Assembly (NCBI GenBank): GCA_000711775.1
Contig: ARYC01000187.1
Location: 1-64,000 of the forward strand
Direction: 5' to 3'
Origin: Oxytricha trifallax
Taxonomy: Eukaryota > Ciliophora > Spirotrichea > Sporadotrichida > Oxytrichidae
Length of the DNA: 64,000 nt
A program made the position numbers and the translations under genes. Positions 24,501 through 37,275 of this stretch are shown piece after piece. The stretch's first letter is position 1. Each line of letters starts with the position of its first letter. Below the pieces are notes generated by a model. It made no database searches, was not told the origin of the DNA, and worked only from the letters and a program-made list of their open reading frames with translations.

Positions 24501-25085
24501 CAAATTAAAAAAGATAATGGAGACAAAGCCGAGGAGGACAGTCAATAATTTGATCATTTGGACTTAATTACATTTGAGCTATTCAAGAATGCAATAACCG
24601 AGAAGGATTATTAAATCACTTTATTTATATAGGAGTTTTAAAGAGCAGATAATGGAGTCGTAGAGAAACTGCACGTAATTGATACTAGACTATTCTTTAA
24701 AATATTGAAATCAATTGATGTCGTTTTCACAGATGCTGTAAAGGAAAATTTATAAGGTCATTTTTTGTAAATTTTCGATATGTAGTTTATGAAGTAAATT
24801 AGATGAGTTTTAAATTTAACTTACTTCTTAAGCGTTGATGAGTTGCACAGAGACAGTATTTAGGTTACTAAATTGATAATAGCTGTGAATGACTTCAATT
24901 AATCATTCTCTCTTAGGACAGTTGGAATCTGCAAGAGGAAATTAGACTCAAAGGAAAATTATGAAACTTTAGAAGAGATACAAGAACAGGTGGACGACGT
25001 AATATCTAAACATAACAAGAATCAAGATAAAGAGCAATAAGACGAGCCTTTACCTCAAAAAAATTAGAATGAGGTTATGTAATGA
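21527..25085 (+). CDS. Large coiled-coil protein, paralogue B
   Basis: ATG 21527 starts MATITSNAFQSPNNQ. After an N-terminal Ser/Asn-rich part, a coiled coil spans about 22180-23680, interrupted by short introns or IESs (near 22480-22520, 22780-22830, 23025-23070). The C-terminal domain (about 23890-25085) has LDLKSKRIMNRLVNYLKS and TVGICKRK, which match LQSKRILNRLISY and SIGVCKRK of the upstream gene. It ends at TGA 25083-25085. Between 23700 and 23890 and around 24260-24310 the frame needs introns or IESs. Function is unknown; the tandem position and shared C-terminal domain show an ancient duplication. Confidence 0.65.
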
Positions 25086-25228
25086 TTAGGGCAATAGAAG
25101 GAAAGCAAAACAAATTAGATAAGCTATATAGGAAATAATAAATTTCAATAGTAAATATTTCAATAATTGTTATATCCTTTTCTTTATAGAATATAAATTT
25201 ATAAAAGATTAAACATTAATAAAATAAA

Positions 25229-26110
25229 ATGTTTAATGTTTATAAATTTGATTAATCGTAAAATGACATGAAACAGCATTTACAAAATGTTGAGAATCAA
25301 GAGAAACTTAACAAATTACTCTTAGGTAATAATATTCAAGTAATCTCATTAATAAAGCAATCTTATAGAAAAGAGAGAAAAGTTTTCTTAGTAATACAAT
25401 GAGAGAATAGCAAGTTTTGTGAAAAATATGTTAGTAAATCCAGTTAAAATACAACGAGAATAGTTAATCAATTAAACTTATGATCCTGATTTCCGTTTCA
25501 AAAAATCTGTGAGATTAGACTCAAGTTAAATAATGAAAAGACCTACAAAGGAAATGAGGTTCGCATCAAACAATCTTGAAAGAATTAAAGTATGGAATTA
25601 CTATCATCAAGTAATACTTTATTATAGGAGGCCATTGATCGAAATAAAAACTTATCAAGTGACCCTACTGATATGCACAACGGTCAGACCCAAGAAAGTA
25701 TCCTTAATTTAAGGCCCTTTGATAAATCCAAAGTGATAAATCAGAGTAACCCTTCTTTCAAATTTAAACCAGCAACTTCTATTGAAAGAGTGTATGAAAC
25801 TATATAAAACAGCAGGAATCTAGCACCATCTGATCTGGCTGATAAGACTCTACTGAACAATCGATCAACCAAGAAACTATAACTAAAAAGTCAAAACTTA
25901 AATAAGACTCTTAATGTACCTTCATATTCTGTTTCTCCAAGGGAAATGCATAAAGGTCTTCACTAAAAAACACATTTCAAAGCTGTTTATGAAATGTTTG
26001 TGAATCCAGTTTATGGAGATAGAGTTAAAGATGAAAGTTTAAAGAAAGCTAAAACTTCTTCAGTCAATTATATCAAAATTTAGAGGTCAATAAAATTAAA
26101 ATTGTAATGA
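25229..26110 (+). CDS. Ser/Asn-rich hypothetical protein
   Basis: ATG 25229 (MFNVYKFDQSQNDMKQ) is followed by an intron at about 25327-25358 and a further frame change near 25420. A clear GT..AG intron (about 25588-25625) precedes EAIDRNKNLSSDPTD. The reading continues to TGA 26108-26110 (IQRSIKLKLQ-stop). The product is about 260 residues, basic and low in hydrophobic content, with no recognised domain. The start is uncertain because the first exons are short. Confidence 0.55.
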
Positions 26111-26187
26111 ATTATTTATATTTTGTCAACCTTAAAAGAAAGAACTAGAAATTATTTTATTTTATATTTTATGTATTGAGAATAACA

Positions 26188-26791
26188 ATGTGGGCTATTA
26201 GTTCTATTTTAATTATTGTTTTTATGCCCAAATTTATTTAATTTTAATTTTATTGTTTTTAATTCTATTAGAGGGTATATAAGAATAGCGCCTACACTTG
26301 ATCAAGTAAGAAATAATCCGGGTTTAGTAAACTCTTAATACTCGGATAATTGGTTGAACACAATAGTTAACAACAACATTTACTCCACTTCCAATCAAGC
26401 CAATCAAATCACCAATTTAGAGATTAATGAAAAAGAACTAGCGAAGTAACTATTAAGGAACTGCAACTATTTAAGGAGTTCAAAGAGAAACATAAGTTTA
26501 GACAATTCTTCCTCAATACACTCGATTACTTAATACAACACAAGAAAACAAGAACTAATTAGGGATATTAGCAAGTATAAAAATATCAGAGAAGACCACA
26601 ATCAAACTACTCTTTTGGTGTAGACATCTAAATCAAAGTTGGATCCATTTGATCAATCAAAAAGTTACTATGAAAATTCAAGTATTGGAAAGTTCAATAT
26701 AGACAAGAAACAGTTTAGATTCAAGAGATAGTCACATGGAATAAACAACCAAAACAAGATACTATTAAATGATAGTAGTAGTTTTATGTGA
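26188..26791 (+). CDS. Small Asn/Ser-rich hypothetical protein with an IES
   Basis: ATG 26188 encodes four or five codons, then a 70-bp AT-rich segment bounded by CTATTAG. After its removal the frame reads MWAIRGYIRIAPTLDQVRNN and stays open to TGA 26789-26791, about 178 residues. The product is polar and basic with no recognised domain. An alternative is an intron starting at GTGGGC, which would place the start codon elsewhere. Confidence 0.6.
26202..26271 (+). other. 70-bp IES, pointer CTATTAG
   Basis: Direct repeats CTATTAG at 26195-26201 and 26265-26271 flank almost pure A/T sequence. Deleting one repeat plus the interval joins ATG TGG GCT ATT AGA GGG in frame with the downstream ORF. 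Confidence 0.7.
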
Positions 26792-26833
26792 TTATTTGAA
26801 AATAATTATATTAATTTATAAATTAATTAGTGC

Positions 26834-27547
26834 ATGAATTATAATATAAAATATAAAATGAATTTTTACAAGAGAGCATTTGTACTTGCAAAACTACAAA
26901 AGTCTACAATCTCTCGATGCATGACTTTATATCAAGTTCCAGTGAGATTTGTGCATCCAAGAGGATATAATGACTTCTATGATTCTTACACCAATATCTT
27001 CCATGAAACTAACTTCGCGCTTATGGGAGCCAAAGAAACCGAATAATTTGCTTATGTTCTTGATAGATTTGGCAACACAATGACTGATACTCAACTCGCA
27101 TACATGTTCTAATACATTGGCAGACTTCAATTAGATAAGAGTAAGGGATTCTGGGAGAAGATTCTACCTGCTGTTAAGAAGTAATTGGCAACATTAGATA
27201 GAAACTGTACTAAATCCCTCTATCATTTCATCGAGGGTGCTTCACAAATGAAGTTGCAAGACAATGAATTTTGGGAGTTAGTGGAATAGAAATTAGTTGA
27301 CGAAAGACTTCACAGATACTTTGAACTGGAAAAGCTCACTAACATCCTTGTGCTTTTAGCTGAAGTAGGAAGAGGATCTGATGAGATGATTGAAATCGTA
27401 GAGAAGACTTTGATCAAGCACAGAAGAGCAATTACTCCAGAAATTGCAGACACAGCCAGAGAAGGATTTCGCCTTATTAACAAGGGCAGTGAAATCCTCT
27501 ACAGAGTGCTAGATGATCCCAACACTGAGCTTCCTGCTCTCGAATGA
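26834..27547 (+). CDS. Helical, probably mitochondrial protein
   Basis: A single-exon ORF of 237 residues with in-frame TAA/TAG as Gln, ending at TGA 27545-27547. The first about 40 residues are basic, with Ser, Tyr and Arg and few acids, typical of a mitochondrial presequence. The rest is leucine-rich helix with repeated short helical units, resembling the all-helical repeats of FAST-kinase-like RNA-binding proteins, but I cannot assign it firmly. GC content is higher than that of its neighbours, and no IES is visible. Confidence 0.75.
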
Positions 27548-28228
27548 AATCAATTATGCGAAGCATTTAAAGTTCATTTTAGGACAGTGTATATGTCAAA
27601 ACTAAATTTATTTAAACTAAAATATCTGCAATTAAAGTTCAATTCAAACTTAAATGAAAAACAAGATGATGAAATAAAGAAAATATAAATTTAACAATAA
27701 AAATTCGAAAATTTGGGATATTGTTATATCTGAGATCATGCGTTGACTCTTAAAAGTACTACAGAGATATCTCTCATACTGTTTGGTATTGATCATTTGA
27801 ATGTCTATAGCATACAAATAATAATAAATAAAAAGTGGTTATTACACAAGTATATCGAAATGGAAATCATATAGATATTTTTGAAGATTTTTTATAATTT
27901 TAATTAGCTTTCAATACATTCTAATTATTTATAATGGTGCTAATAATTCCCTGAGTATAAGATTTTCCTTTATTTAAATTTAAACTAATTTAATTGACTG
28001 ATTATTCCCCTAATTATTTATTTTGACAATACCTGTCAAAGAATGTCTCTTAAAACTGTGAAGTTTATCTTTTCAATAGTATTTTAGATACTCCCCATTA
28101 AATACCGTCATATAATGTCACTATTATTGTTTTAGCACCACCCACCACATATGTATAATTTAATTAATAATAAAATAGTTATTAAAAAGCATTTCATTTT
28201 TACATTTAAACTAAAAATTCGAAGAAAG
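27548..28228. other. AT-rich intergenic DNA
   Basis: No gene is seen. It lies between two convergent genes (plus-strand end 27547, minus-strand end 28229). Confidence 0.6.
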
Positions 28229-28635
28229 TCATTTGAAATTTATGATTTTGAATAATTTTACTTATGAATAAATTTGATATGTATTAAAAGTGTCAGTAAC
28301 TGTAGATGTTATCTCATAAAGTCTGCTTCTATCTTATCCCTGATCATTATTCATCGATTGATACTGTTCATATCCCTAAAATCCATCATTTTAATCCCTC
28401 GTAAGCACTCCTCGGTTGTTTGCTTCAGGATCTAATAGATTTGAACTATATTCTCTCTGCCTTTCATATTCATCTAATAATTTACATTAATTCCATATTA
28501 GAATAAAAAATTGATCATTAATTAATTGTTTTTTAATGTTTTACCTTTGTCACTTGACATGTAATAGCTGAAGTATTCAGAAGTAGCTTTTCCAAAAGAC
28601 TACAGAGAGTTTTTGATATGTAACCCAGAATCCAT
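28229..28635 (-). CDS. Small hypothetical protein, two exons
   Basis: Exon 1 starts at ATG 28635 (MDSGLHIKNSLQSFGKATSE) and ends ..SSDK at a GTAAAA donor. After a roughly 70-bp intron, exon 2 resumes DEYERQREYSSNLLDPEANN in phase and runs to TGA 28229-28231, giving about 110 residues. It is polar, with Tyr/Asn/Gln-rich stretches. No family is recognised. Confidence 0.6.
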
Positions 28636-28757
28636 TACAATAATCTCCTTAATTTATTATTATTTCTATAACTTTAAAATGCATAAACCAATTTCATACA
28701 TTGCTATAAATTAAAGAATTGAATTAATTAAGAATAATTTCAAAAATTAAAGTTGAG

Positions 28758-31700
28758 TCATGCCCTTGGAAGTTTTTAATTGTCATTTCTAGAGCTTAAA
28801 TTATCGAGCAAGCTTCTTATTTCGTTAATAAAAGTATCTGTTTTCTGGGCACTCGATAATACTTGTTAATAGCCACTGTGTGATGGCTATAATGGGTGTT
28901 TCTTACTTAATTATGTTTACAAATTGGCTCTAGTCACTGTCATCTATCTATTCTTAATAAACAAATAAATACAATCAAATATTCTTTGCAGTCTTGTTTC
29001 TATCAGTGAACAGCTTAATATTTAAATAGCATAATAATAAATATAAATGATGAAATATTGTTTTCTTTATTTATGTCTTTGAACTATAGTAAACTATTTT
29101 TACTGTTTGAGTGCCCTATATAACTTCCCCCTTAAGATATTTAAGTTTAAAGCCTAAATCCTGGTCCTATGTTGCTAAAATTCTTTTTACTACTACTTTT
29201 TTACTAATGATTCTACTTTTATTAATTCTATTAGATTATAATTTTTTTCTTTTAATTGCTTTGCAAAAGAATTTAGTTACAACCACTATAAGAAATGTCA
29301 GATATGTTTGAATATTCCTCTACTTATAGAGTTCCATAACTCTATTCACCAAAGGATTTTCTTTTTCCTATTGGAGACATATTTTAAGAACTGTCATTTG
29401 ATGTTAATTTAAATTGCTGTTTTTATTTTGGATGGCTACTCACAATTTAATTGGGACCTTTATTTATTAAGCTATTCATCACTGTGTTTTTACAATAAAA
29501 TTAAAAAATATACTTAAGTTAAAACTGTTATAATGTCTTTAAGTGGGACTCTTTTAACTTATCTGACTTCCAATTTTTTACTGGAATATGGATTTGTAAT
29601 GCTTATAGTTTTAAGGCTTGAGCTGCCACTCTTTTTGCTTTTAGCAGTTTAATCTTAAAATTTGTTAATTTAACTTGGCTTGCTGATATTTTCATTATCT
29701 TGAAGTATTTCATATTTAAAATCATCCAAAAATACTGGAAACTTAAGAGATGAGCTCGCTTAAGAAACATTCTCATCAATCAAGTGTGAAATATTTACTC
29801 TTACATTATTGTTTTCTAGCTCATAGATATTTTTACCTGGACTCAAGTCATTTTCGAGAGAGTCAAGAAGTTCTTGCTTAAAATCTATTTTCTTTATAAG
29901 ATCTTCTTCTTATCTGTTTATAACACAAACACCTCCTTAGTCATAGCTGCTGATTGTCATTGGAGATTGTTTTTAGAAAGATCTAAATATTCTTACTCCA
30001 TTAGATTGCTAACTTTAATTAAAGAATCCATTATGATTTCTTCTTGAACTTTGGAATTTATTAGACTAGAATGGATCTTCAATTTCTTGTTTAGTTAAGG
30101 AATTTAAAATATTGTGAACTTAAATTTTTTTCCTACTATTTTTATTGCTTGTAGTATACTTTTCAAAGGAAGGTCTTTTATTTTTCATTAAACTATGATC
30201 CATGTCATAATAGTCATAATCATATTGCGATGTTTGCTGCTCTTTTTATTAATTAAAGTTTTTACTTCCAGGTCTGTTGTATTATTTTTTGGCTAAACTT
30301 TACCTGTTAGATTCTTATGAACCCAATATTCTTACAGTTGTTAATTCCTCAACAGTGAGCTTTTAGTTTATTCCAGATTTAGAGTATAAATAGAAGAGTA
30401 GGTAATCAACAGAGAATTATGGAAAGCTTTCAGTCAAACCTTTAAATATATAGCTTATATATTACAGATCCATCTGATTTGTTCCGATATGTTTCAAAAA
30501 TGAGGGCTACATAGACGGTCTACCATAAATGTAAGATTTCTCCTTATTTGATATTGCATAGATTGGAAGACCATCGAATTTACCAAGAGAAAATATCATA
30601 TCATAAAATACAGACCTTCCTAGATCCTAAAACTAAACCTCAAATAAGTCCTAATCTGAAGATTATGTAACAACAACATTGTCTTCATATTGCTCTTCAA
30701 CCTCAATGAATTACTTATTCTTTATAACGCAAATATCAACCAACTGTTAAAATGACACTAGAAAAGCTTTAATCAATACGTGAGAGTTCTATAAAATATT
30801 GGGGGGGGGTCTAAGTCGGTGCAAAAAATTTTTCAAAATCCTAAGTCGGTGCAAAATTTTTTTTCTCAAAAACATCAAAATCCCTAAGTCGGTGCATGAT
30901 CAATTTTTGACATTATTGATATATATTATCATCCTACCCCACATTAAAAGTATCATTATTAACTAAAATTTATGTCTAAGCTTTAGAATCGAACTCCTTC
31001 ATTAAATTTCGATCATAGGACACTTATAATATTATTACAAAAATATTTTTTCTCTGTGGCAGATATTTGTTTAAGTAAAATAAAAATATATTATTTCATA
31101 TTTTAATATCTAATTAGTCAGTAAGCAACGAAATTGGGGATTAAGAACATCATAATTATTCGCTAAATTTAATGATGATAAAACCATTGACTCAATTAAT
31201 TGTTTTTTTTAAATACACTAATCAATGTGTACGAATTTTTTAATTCCAGACATCATTAAATTTAGCGAATAATTATGATGTTCTTAATCCCCAATTTCGT
31301 TGCTTACTGACTAATTAGATATTAAAATATGAAATAATATATTTTTATTTTACTTAAACAAATATCTGCCACAGAGAAAAAATATTTTTGTAATAATATT
31401 ATAAGTGTCCTATGATCGAAATTTAATGAAGGAGTTCGATTCTAAAGCTTAGACATAAATTTTAGTTAATAATGATACTTTTAATGTGGGGTAGGATGAT
31501 AATATATATCAATAATGTCAAAAATTGATCATGCACCGACTTAGGGATTTTGATGTTTTTGAGAAAAAAATTTTTGCACCGACTTAGACCCCCCCCCAAA
31601 ATATTAGACAACCAAAAAAATAATTTTACATGTTTCTTTTAAAGATAAGCAAATTTGGGTTCTAAAAAAATAACTTCAAAAGAATCGACTTTTAATGATT

Positions 31701-32499
31701 GATATTCCAAAGGGTAAGTAGAATCAGAGCAATTTAAGATTTTTTATAACATTTGATTGTTTAGTAAATCTTCATCGTAGGCTGCATACCATACATAATC
31801 ATTTGCCAATTAATCTTTTCTCTTAAGCTAATGAGGGTTTATACCTAAAAAATATTTTAAGTCATGATATGTTTACATGAAGTGAATGACTTTTTAATAG
31901 TGTCTTAGATATCCCTCTAATTGCAGTTTTCTGAGATATCGTCAAGGCTGTCATAATCAAAGCTTGTTGTTTCCTTTATAGGGCCTTCCGAAATGTCAAT
32001 ATCTTTCTTCATGTCACAAACAGTTTTGAAAATGGTTTTCTGGAACCTCTCTCTATTCAAAATATCAAATTGCTATTTATTTCCGCTTAAGAAATGCCTC
32101 TAATTTTTCTATGCTGTCAATCTCTATTAAATAATTCTTTAAGCTGGTGTTGCTTATGAACTTGACCCTCCAGAAAACTGAAGGTCATTAAATCCTATTA
32201 TTGTACCCTTGAGTGAATTAAGATTTGTTGACATTTTGGCATTTGAAGAACTTTAAATCAAATAACTTGCTTTAGTAGTTGCGCCACTTAATATTGCTGA
32301 TCCCTTCATTGAGTTCATATTCATCAAATCAATTGTAGCAACACTCTATATTTAAAATCGTAAAATTGAGTTAGATTAAGTTTACTTTCTTAAATTTGTA
32401 TTCATTCACTTTTGGAGTCCTTGAATTTGTACAAAAAGATTACTTATCAGGATTTAATCGCACAGCTGATCGCATTTTATACTTTGAGTGATCTTGCAT
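28758..32499 (-). CDS. Unknown protein, interrupted by a foldback element
   Basis: The probable start ATG at 32499 (MQDHSKYKMRSAV) is followed by an intron of about 40 bp at 32350-32400 (GTAAAC..TATAG). The N-terminal part is Ser/Ala-rich. A better-structured middle (RYLRKLQLEGYLRHYQKV, about 31920; YVWYAAYDEDLL, about 31790) is split at 31597 by a 797-bp palindrome. Removing the element and one AAAATATT restores WLSNILQNSHVLIKAF. The C-terminal half is disordered and rich in S, N, Q and K. A last coding block ends at TGA 28758-28760 (LPRA-stop). Frame changes near 31930 and 29490 indicate further introns or IESs. Function is unknown. Confidence 0.6.
30801..31597. mobile_element. 797-bp foldback element acting as an IES, AAAATATT duplication
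   Basis: The element runs from nine G to nine C. The arms are 30801-31177 and 31251-31597 around a 73-bp loop. The left arm contains three copies of ctaagtcggtgca, the right arm two. AAAATATT lies on both sides (30793-30800 and 31598-31605). Deleting the element plus one copy leaves an uninterrupted minus-strand reading frame. There is no ORF of its own. Confidence 0.92.
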
Positions 32500-32661
32500 C
32501 TTAAATTATATTTAAATTTAAATCTAATCAATAACTTTTACCTCCTAAATTGGCTCACTTTGCTCTGATACATTTAAATATTAGAATATATTGTTTACAG
32601 ACTAGCATTTAATCAATAATAGATTTTAGATTATAATCTTTTTGAAATAAAATCAAACTAA
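32500..32661. promoter_or_regulatory. Divergent upstream region
   Basis: 162 bp separate the ATG of the minus-strand unknown gene and the ATG of the MYST gene. It is nearly all A/T and may serve both. Confidence 0.35.
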
Positions 32662-33978
<1,317 letters not shown>

Positions 33979-34085
33979 CTCCTTTTAATTTAGTTAACTG
34001 TCTAATTATTAAGTTATTATTAAATTTGTAATGAAAATAAATAAATGAAAATTTTGATTTATACTTATTCACAGTTGACTGATAC

Positions 34086-36999
34086 TCAAAATAAATTGGT
34101 TTGCTTCCACTTTACACTGGTATTAATAGATTTAGCTTGAGATGCATTTAAATAATTATTTCTCTTATTACTCTGATTATTTTATAATTTGAGATCAAAC
34201 TCTGATTTATAACAGTTTATAAAATAATGATCAGCTATTGAATAATTATAAACATAGAGTTTTAGACGTCTCTTCTCTGGGAAGAGTACTCTTGTGAATC
34301 ATTCGTAGATTATTAATGTTTATTAGATAACATAGTTTTCTCTTTGCCATTTGAATTCAGGTAGTAGTCATCCCCTTCATTTCTATGCCCTACTGAATTC
34401 GTTTTTTAATGGGCTACACTACCTTTTAGTTTTGTCAAACTTACTAGATTATTATTGTATATAGAAAATAATTATTTAATTTTATGAAATATAATTAGAA
34501 TCCTATTTATATATTAAAAATTTAAGGTTACTGAAAATATTAAATTTTATAGAAATAGGAAAATTAATTCTATTAAAATTGACCCAAAAAATGAAATTAT
34601 TTTTATTTTATTATATATCGAGGATTAATCTTTCCATATTATATTATTGTGAATGAATTCCTTAACAAGAAATAAATTTATGGAATTTTTTTTGAAAGAG
34701 CAAAAGCTTTCTAGTATAATAACACAATAGGAATTAATATCAAGATATACTTTTTGAATACTTCCCATTTGAATTAAATTTAGATTCCCAAAGTCATTTC
34801 CATTTTTTTGATATTAGAAAATTGCTAAGCTGGTTTGCTATAATAGTCTTAATTATTTTCAAGATTTGGTGTCTTTGACGTTGTGTTTTTAATATCAATA
34901 TTTGAATCCTTCTTCTTTTTTACTTTAAAATTGACTTCTTGAAATTCATCATCGCTATCAGCTTCAACTCCAAATTTGCGTCTTTATTGGTGAACTTAAT
35001 GCAATTACTTGTTATACTCCGAGTCATCACCGAAGCTTTTCATATTGGGGTTTTCTGATTAAAATTCATCACTTCCTCCTTCATTCTTATATCCAACTAC
35101 TCCAAAAGAGGATTCTCTGGACATCAACATCTTAAGCCCTATGCTTCTCCTGCGATCACGCTCTTATGAATCCATCTTTGAATTATCTTGATCTAATTAG
35201 TTTTCAGCTTGAGAAGAAGCCAGACTGAAATCTCTATGCAACTTACTGTAAGTATCTCTCATTCTAATGCCGGATTTTTATAAATTTTAAGTTGATTATT
35301 TGAACTGGTTTAGTGGATAATTCTAACTCTGCTGCATTATTGTACTCTAGCTTTCATCATTTCTATTGATATTAAATGTTCTACTCTGGTGGGCAGTGTC
35401 AGTTGATTAAAGCATTTTCATAAAGTCTTGAATTGGAATTAAGTTTTTCCTCTATTGTAATCTCAATTATTCGTATTAGCCGTCTTATTCATCATTATTG
35501 TATCCTAGCTCTTTTATTTCTTCATCATCGTCTTCATAAGATCTCTGATATCTATTTTAACTTAGACTCTTTTTCTGCTTATGATTTTATTAGAACAATT
35601 TAGAGTCTTCTTTGCTTGAAGTTAACTTAGAGTTTTATCTAATGTATGAATGATTAGTGTTGAATGTACTTGGCTATTCATTTACTCTGTTGTTACTAAA
35701 ATTTGATTAGTTTGCGTTCATTTTAAGACTCATAATATTTGAGATGCCTCTGCTTGGATGCTTATGAGATTGCGCTTTACTATTTCCAATTGATTTACGT
35801 GCTTTTTCATCACTACTACTGCTGCTGGGAATGTCCACACTATCATCGTCATCATCAGATTTTGTTTCCACTTTAAGCAAGACTTGCTCTTTTCTGTGGA
35901 AGAGCTACTCATATTGATTTACTGTTGGAATCGGAGGTCTTGAAGTTTGCTACACTTTTTTCTCATCGGAGGGTGGAATTCTTAAGTAAACAACTCGATT
36001 GTCAGGATTTGACAAATTATCAACTTAAGGTTTTTTGTTGTACAGGTTATTAGTATTGTATCTTTTTTAAGTTACTGGTGAAGCTAACTTTTTTCCAATA
36101 GCTCCGATTAAATTAGTGGCTCCGATTACAATGTCTCCTACTACTGTGTGCTAATTATTTCTGCCTTGAAACTATTGTTACCTCTGTTATTAGATCAATG
36201 AAGGATTCAAATCCTATCATTTATTGAAAATATTGATTCTTATTTCTTTAATCTAAAAATAAAGAAGATTCTATTTATTATAAAAAATTTCAATTACTTA
36301 ATCTCTCAATAAGAGTAAATATTTGTAGGGTGTTTATTATTATTCTGATTTTTAGTGCTCAAAGGATAATTTAATTGCCTCTTTACACTATAATCCTGAA
36401 TTTGGCTACTTGGTGAATTGTATCTATCAATTTAAGATCCTGCGAAGTAAGATTATGGTGGAATATGATTAGGTGTTTCTAATTATGGTGTAAGATCTCT
36501 ATGTTGTTTTTTCTCAAGCTTTTTGAATTCTTATTCTAAAAAGGGATCATTGAATATTTTTGGCTTGTCCTTTGGCAATATTCTGTCGATTAGTCCCTTA
36601 ATCAATTAAATCAAGAATGTTCTCTCACACATGAGCAATTGAATTGCAATCTTTAATTCAGAGGGCATATTTTGGATTCGCATATAATTAGTTTCTTCAA
36701 TGAATTAGTAAAGTCTAGTTAAGAACGAGTTATCTGTAGCTAGAGTCTCTGATCGACCCACTTATCTGGCAGTGCTCTATATCACATTTAATTCTGATTC
36801 GGTTGGGAACCCTTTATCTAGCATTTATTTGTAGTCTAGTGCCATGTCACTGTCCATCAAGGAAGTATACTAATCAATATAAAAAGAAGAAATTTATAGA
36901 TTTAACATAATCAAATAGGACATCTCTCTAATTTTTAGCTCGCCAAGTTTATTTACTCGGGCCTTTGTTATTATTTTGATAAGTCGCATTATTCTTCAT
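34086..36999 (-). CDS. Low-complexity protein with a helical N-terminal domain
   Basis: ATG 36999 starts MKNNATYQNNNKGPSKQTWR. A 40-bp intron follows (about 36870-36910). Next comes an N-terminal helical region of about 120 residues (GRSETLATDNSFLTRLYQFI, LKIAIQLLMCERTFLIQLIK), which could be an ENTH/VHS-like fold, though I am not confident. After an interruption near 36240-36310 the protein continues (VVGDIVIGATNLIGAIGKKL), then becomes highly disordered and Ser/Asp/Asn-rich. Further exons lie at 34790-35700 and 34086-34470, separated by AT-rich introns or IESs (34470-34750). It ends at TGA 34086-34088. Confidence 0.55.
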
Positions 37000-37275
37000 T
37001 GCTATATTGCAAAATTTATATTTAATTTTTATTATTATTCTTTAGTAAATTAGTCATTAGAAATCTAATATTAAATTTTTAAATAAATAGAAAAAGTAAT
37101 TAAAATTAAAAAGAATTACTAAAATTTGATTTAACAATGATTTTGACAATAATCATTCTATCTTCATTAATATTTAGCATAGAATGTAATTTCTGTGTAA
37201 TATATTTACTTAAGAATAAGAAATACTTAATTATGTTATGTTATTCTATTCATCATATTTTTATCAATCTATTTT
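37000..37275. other. Short intergenic AT-rich DNA
   Basis: It lies between the start of the minus-strand gene at 36999 and the stop of SNF5 at 37276. No gene is seen. Confidence 0.5.
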
